Below are positions 62,543-64,000 of a stretch of 64,000 nucleotides of DNA, piece by piece; within the stretch, counting starts at the first letter, position 1; each line of letters starts with the position of its first letter. A program made the position numbers and the translations under genes. The DNA is taken from the NCBI RefSeq assembly GCF_001513745.1, contig NZ_CP013380.1, forward strand, positions 2,108,001 through 2,172,000, written 5' to 3'. The notes beneath the pieces were generated by a model that was given only the letters and a program-made list of their open reading frames with translations, was not told where the DNA came from and did not search any database. This stretch comes from Burkholderia humptydooensis (GTDB taxonomy: Bacteria > Pseudomonadota > Gammaproteobacteria > Burkholderiales > Burkholderiaceae).

Positions 62543-63178
62543 ATGTCGAACATTCCGACCGACTGGCAGGAGCCATCGCTTGATGTGTTGGCCTCTCTCG
62601 TCTCGTGGCTTTGGGATGAGGTCGATGGCAAGCAGACTGAGGACGGCGTTCCACAGCCAATAGCAGCGTGCTTTTATTCCCTTGCCTTGGATCACGTTTC
62701 AGCTATCGTCGAGCTGATCAAGCTCGACATGACTGCGTCGGCGTTCGCGCTCTTTCGCGCGGCCTACGAGGCATACGTAAGGGGACGATGGATTCAATCT
62801 TGCGCGAACATGGGTTGGTTGCGCTCGTTTGCGGAAGATGACACCCACAAAGAATTTCCTAGCGCGCAGAAGATGATTGATCAGTTGGAGAAGAACCCGG
62901 ACTTCGAGACGGAACAGTTTTCAACGCTACATCGCGCACATTGGCCGTCGATCTGCGACTACGCGCATGGCGCGCGGTTGCAAGTGACACGGCGCCTGAC
63001 GAACGCTGAAATCTCGCCGAATTTTTCTGCTCAAGATAAGGCTAGTCTGACCCACATGACTGCGGCTATTGCCATATTGATCGGAGTCGGCTTTGCACAG
63101 GTGCTGGCTGACGGCACTTCCCTTATGTCGGTTGGCGAGAAAGCAAAAGAACTGGGGTTCAAGCTCGGGAAGCAATAG
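62543..63178 (+). CDS. Unrecognised 211-aa protein, AT-richer
   Basis: 211 residues, mainly helical, no signal peptide. VSAIVELIKLDMTASAFALF with RAAYEAYVRGRWIQSC resembles the helical core of AbiV/DUF-type and HEPN-like proteins, but no catalytic R-x4-H is obvious. The end has one hydrophobic helix (MTAAIAILIGVGFAQVLADG). ATG 62543 is chosen for GGGAGGGAGC upstream. Base use is AT-richer than the chromosome, so it probably travelled with the adjoining transposon. A defence role is possible but not shown. Confidence 0.65.
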   Translation: MSNIPTDWQEPSLDVLASLVSWLWDEVDGKQTEDGVPQPIAACFYSLALDHVSAIVELIKLDMTASAFALFRAAYEAYVRGRWIQSCANMGWLRSFAEDDTHKEFPSAQKMIDQLEKNPDFETEQFSTLHRAHWPSICDYAHGARLQVTRRLTNAEISPNFSAQDKASLTHMTAAIAILIGVGFAQVLADGTSLMSVGEKAKELGFKLGKQ

Positions 63179-63206
63179 TAAATTGGTAAATGCGGAGGAA
63201 TCCGTG

Positions 63207-63587
63207 ATGAATCAGACTGAGTTTGAGAGAACCTATCCAGGATACTTTCACAAGTGTAAGGCGCCTGCCGCTAGCAAAGACCGTCGACGACTACGACGCG
63301 TTGCTGCCCTGGAAAATGCCGGCCGACCTGCGCTGATGCGCTTCGCTACCACACATCACGCACTCCACCGATTTACTCTGAAGGACGTCGTTCGTGGATC
63401 GCATACGTTCATGGACCGCATACCGTTGATCGGGCCGGGAAAGCAATGCTTCGACGCCCCGGGGCCTGATGGATCGTCGAGATATTCGGGTGGTTTGCTG
63501 AGCATCCGCAGCGGAAGCAGGCCGCGCCCGATGTCATTGGCGTCGCAACGAACGGCGCGTTTCATCGCGGAGAATTGTTCCGTTTGA
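63207..63587 (+). pseudogene. Possible small gene, probably frame-broken
   Basis: ATG 63207 has a good GGAGGAAT site and a convincing opening (MNQTEFERTYPGYFHKC). After about 63262 a +1 frame gives a better protein (RLPLAKTVDDYDALLPWKMP, stop near 63337), while the original frame becomes Arg-rich. Another frame from about 63485 gives ATNGAFHRGELFRLTVVSID and reaches a stop near 63687. This suggests one or two frameshifts in a decayed gene. No family recognised. Confidence 0.4.
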
Positions 63588-63855
63588 CCGTGGTCTCGAT
63601 CGACCCCGGTGGGTTGGCGAGCGTGCGCTTGCTTGACTGCGCGACGCGAGGTGTCCGCGCATTCGATTCGAACGCCTCGCCGTCATAGGCGAGGCGTTTA
63701 TCGAAATCGTCTCCGCGCCATCCGCCAGCGACAGCGTCGAACGCTTTGTGCTTGACGCCGCCAAGCGCCAACCGCATGCGCCGCGAGCAGCGACCAGCGA
63801 GCAAAGGCGCCGGAGCCGGCGGATTTTCAACTCGGAGCCGACCGTGTTTGCCCAC

Positions 63856-64000
63856 CTACATACGATCGAGCGACAAAGCGCAAACATTCTTGTCGGGCGG
63901 GCAGTATTCGGCGAGCCGGCTCCGCGCGCTGTCGTAGTCCTTTTGCTGCTCGGGTGTCAAATTTCCTAGCCCGATTCTTTCATAGGCCTGCGTCAAGCCG
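63856..64000 (-). CDS. Partial gene entering from the right edge
   Basis: A reverse-strand frame is open from the window edge to a TAG at 63856-63858, giving 47 residues: GLTQAYERIGLGNLTPEQQK, then DYDSARSRLAEYCPPDKNVC and ALSLDRM. Composition and codon use look genuine. The family is not recognisable from this tail. Between here and 63700 nothing convincing is seen. Confidence 0.5.
   Translation of the reverse strand, partial: GLTQAYERIGLGNLTPEQQKDYDSARSRLAEYCPPDKNVCALSLDRM

Noticed and set aside
1..64000. tRNA or rRNA genes and tRNA-linked att sites
   Set aside because: Looked for tRNA-like TTCRANNC arms and CCA ends near the integrase scar and island edges; nothing convincing by eye.

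Overview
The window looks like a Burkholderia chromosome, probably from the B. pseudomallei group or a close relative. The support is very high GC with GC-ending codons over most of its length, and an arginine deiminase cluster, a ProX/OsmF-type transporter, a DUF3562 protein and T6SS VgrG/PAAR parts of a kind I associate with Burkholderia. This is inference; no rRNA, tRNA or species-specific marker is present. No CRISPR array was seen.

1-14 kb holds part of a type III secretion system of the Salmonella SPI-2 (Ssa/Sse) class. It has the C-terminus of SctD, an SsaE-like needle co-chaperone, two probable effector genes, a reverse-strand block (sctF, sctG, sctI, sctJ, sctK, sctL, sctW) headed by an AraC regulator, and a forward translocator block (sseB-like, sseA-like, second sseB-like, sscA, sseC, sseD, sseE). 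One probable effector is a clear ExoY/edema-factor-type nucleotidyl cyclase. The other, of 576 residues, belongs to no family I recognise with confidence. The first filament gene carries an internally duplicated SseB module. The export ATPase, secretin and export gate genes are not here and must lie to the left or elsewhere.

14-14.4 kb is a scar of broken IS3- and Tn3-family transposases. 14.7-25.2 kb is a tight nine-gene reverse-strand run: TetR regulator, TonB-dependent receptor, its own TonB/ExbB/ExbD, and a YejABEF-type ABC importer. Together these form a self-contained outer- to inner-membrane uptake route for an unknown iron chelate or peptide-like ligand.

25.3-30.9 kb is a decaying T6SS vgrG island: an integrase stump, a vgrG pseudogene, a muramidase-type effector domain split by an IS110-family element, an AT-rich probable immunity gene, and a PAAR gene with a damaged tail.

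31-35.8 kb is an envelope module: a two-component system with an EF-hand protein, a MipA/OmpV porin-like protein and two unusual exported proteins. 35.8-42.1 kb is mixed: ADH, EamA and MFS remnants, CheW, DUF3562, a large AMP-forming ligase, a GNAT and a methyltransferase. 42.5-46.4 kb is a four-gene osmoprotectant ABC importer, followed by an RRM-like protein and arcDABC (46.9-52.2 kb). 52.3-60.3 kb is ordinary metabolism and regulation: SDR/GlcG-like pair, LysR, GST, two paralogous MarR regulators, a LivJ/K-type binding protein, a methyltransferase and an EamA exporter. 60.4-64 kb is mobile DNA again: a group II intron 3' fragment cutting off a DDE transposase, a frameshifted resolvase, and unrecognised AT-richer genes.
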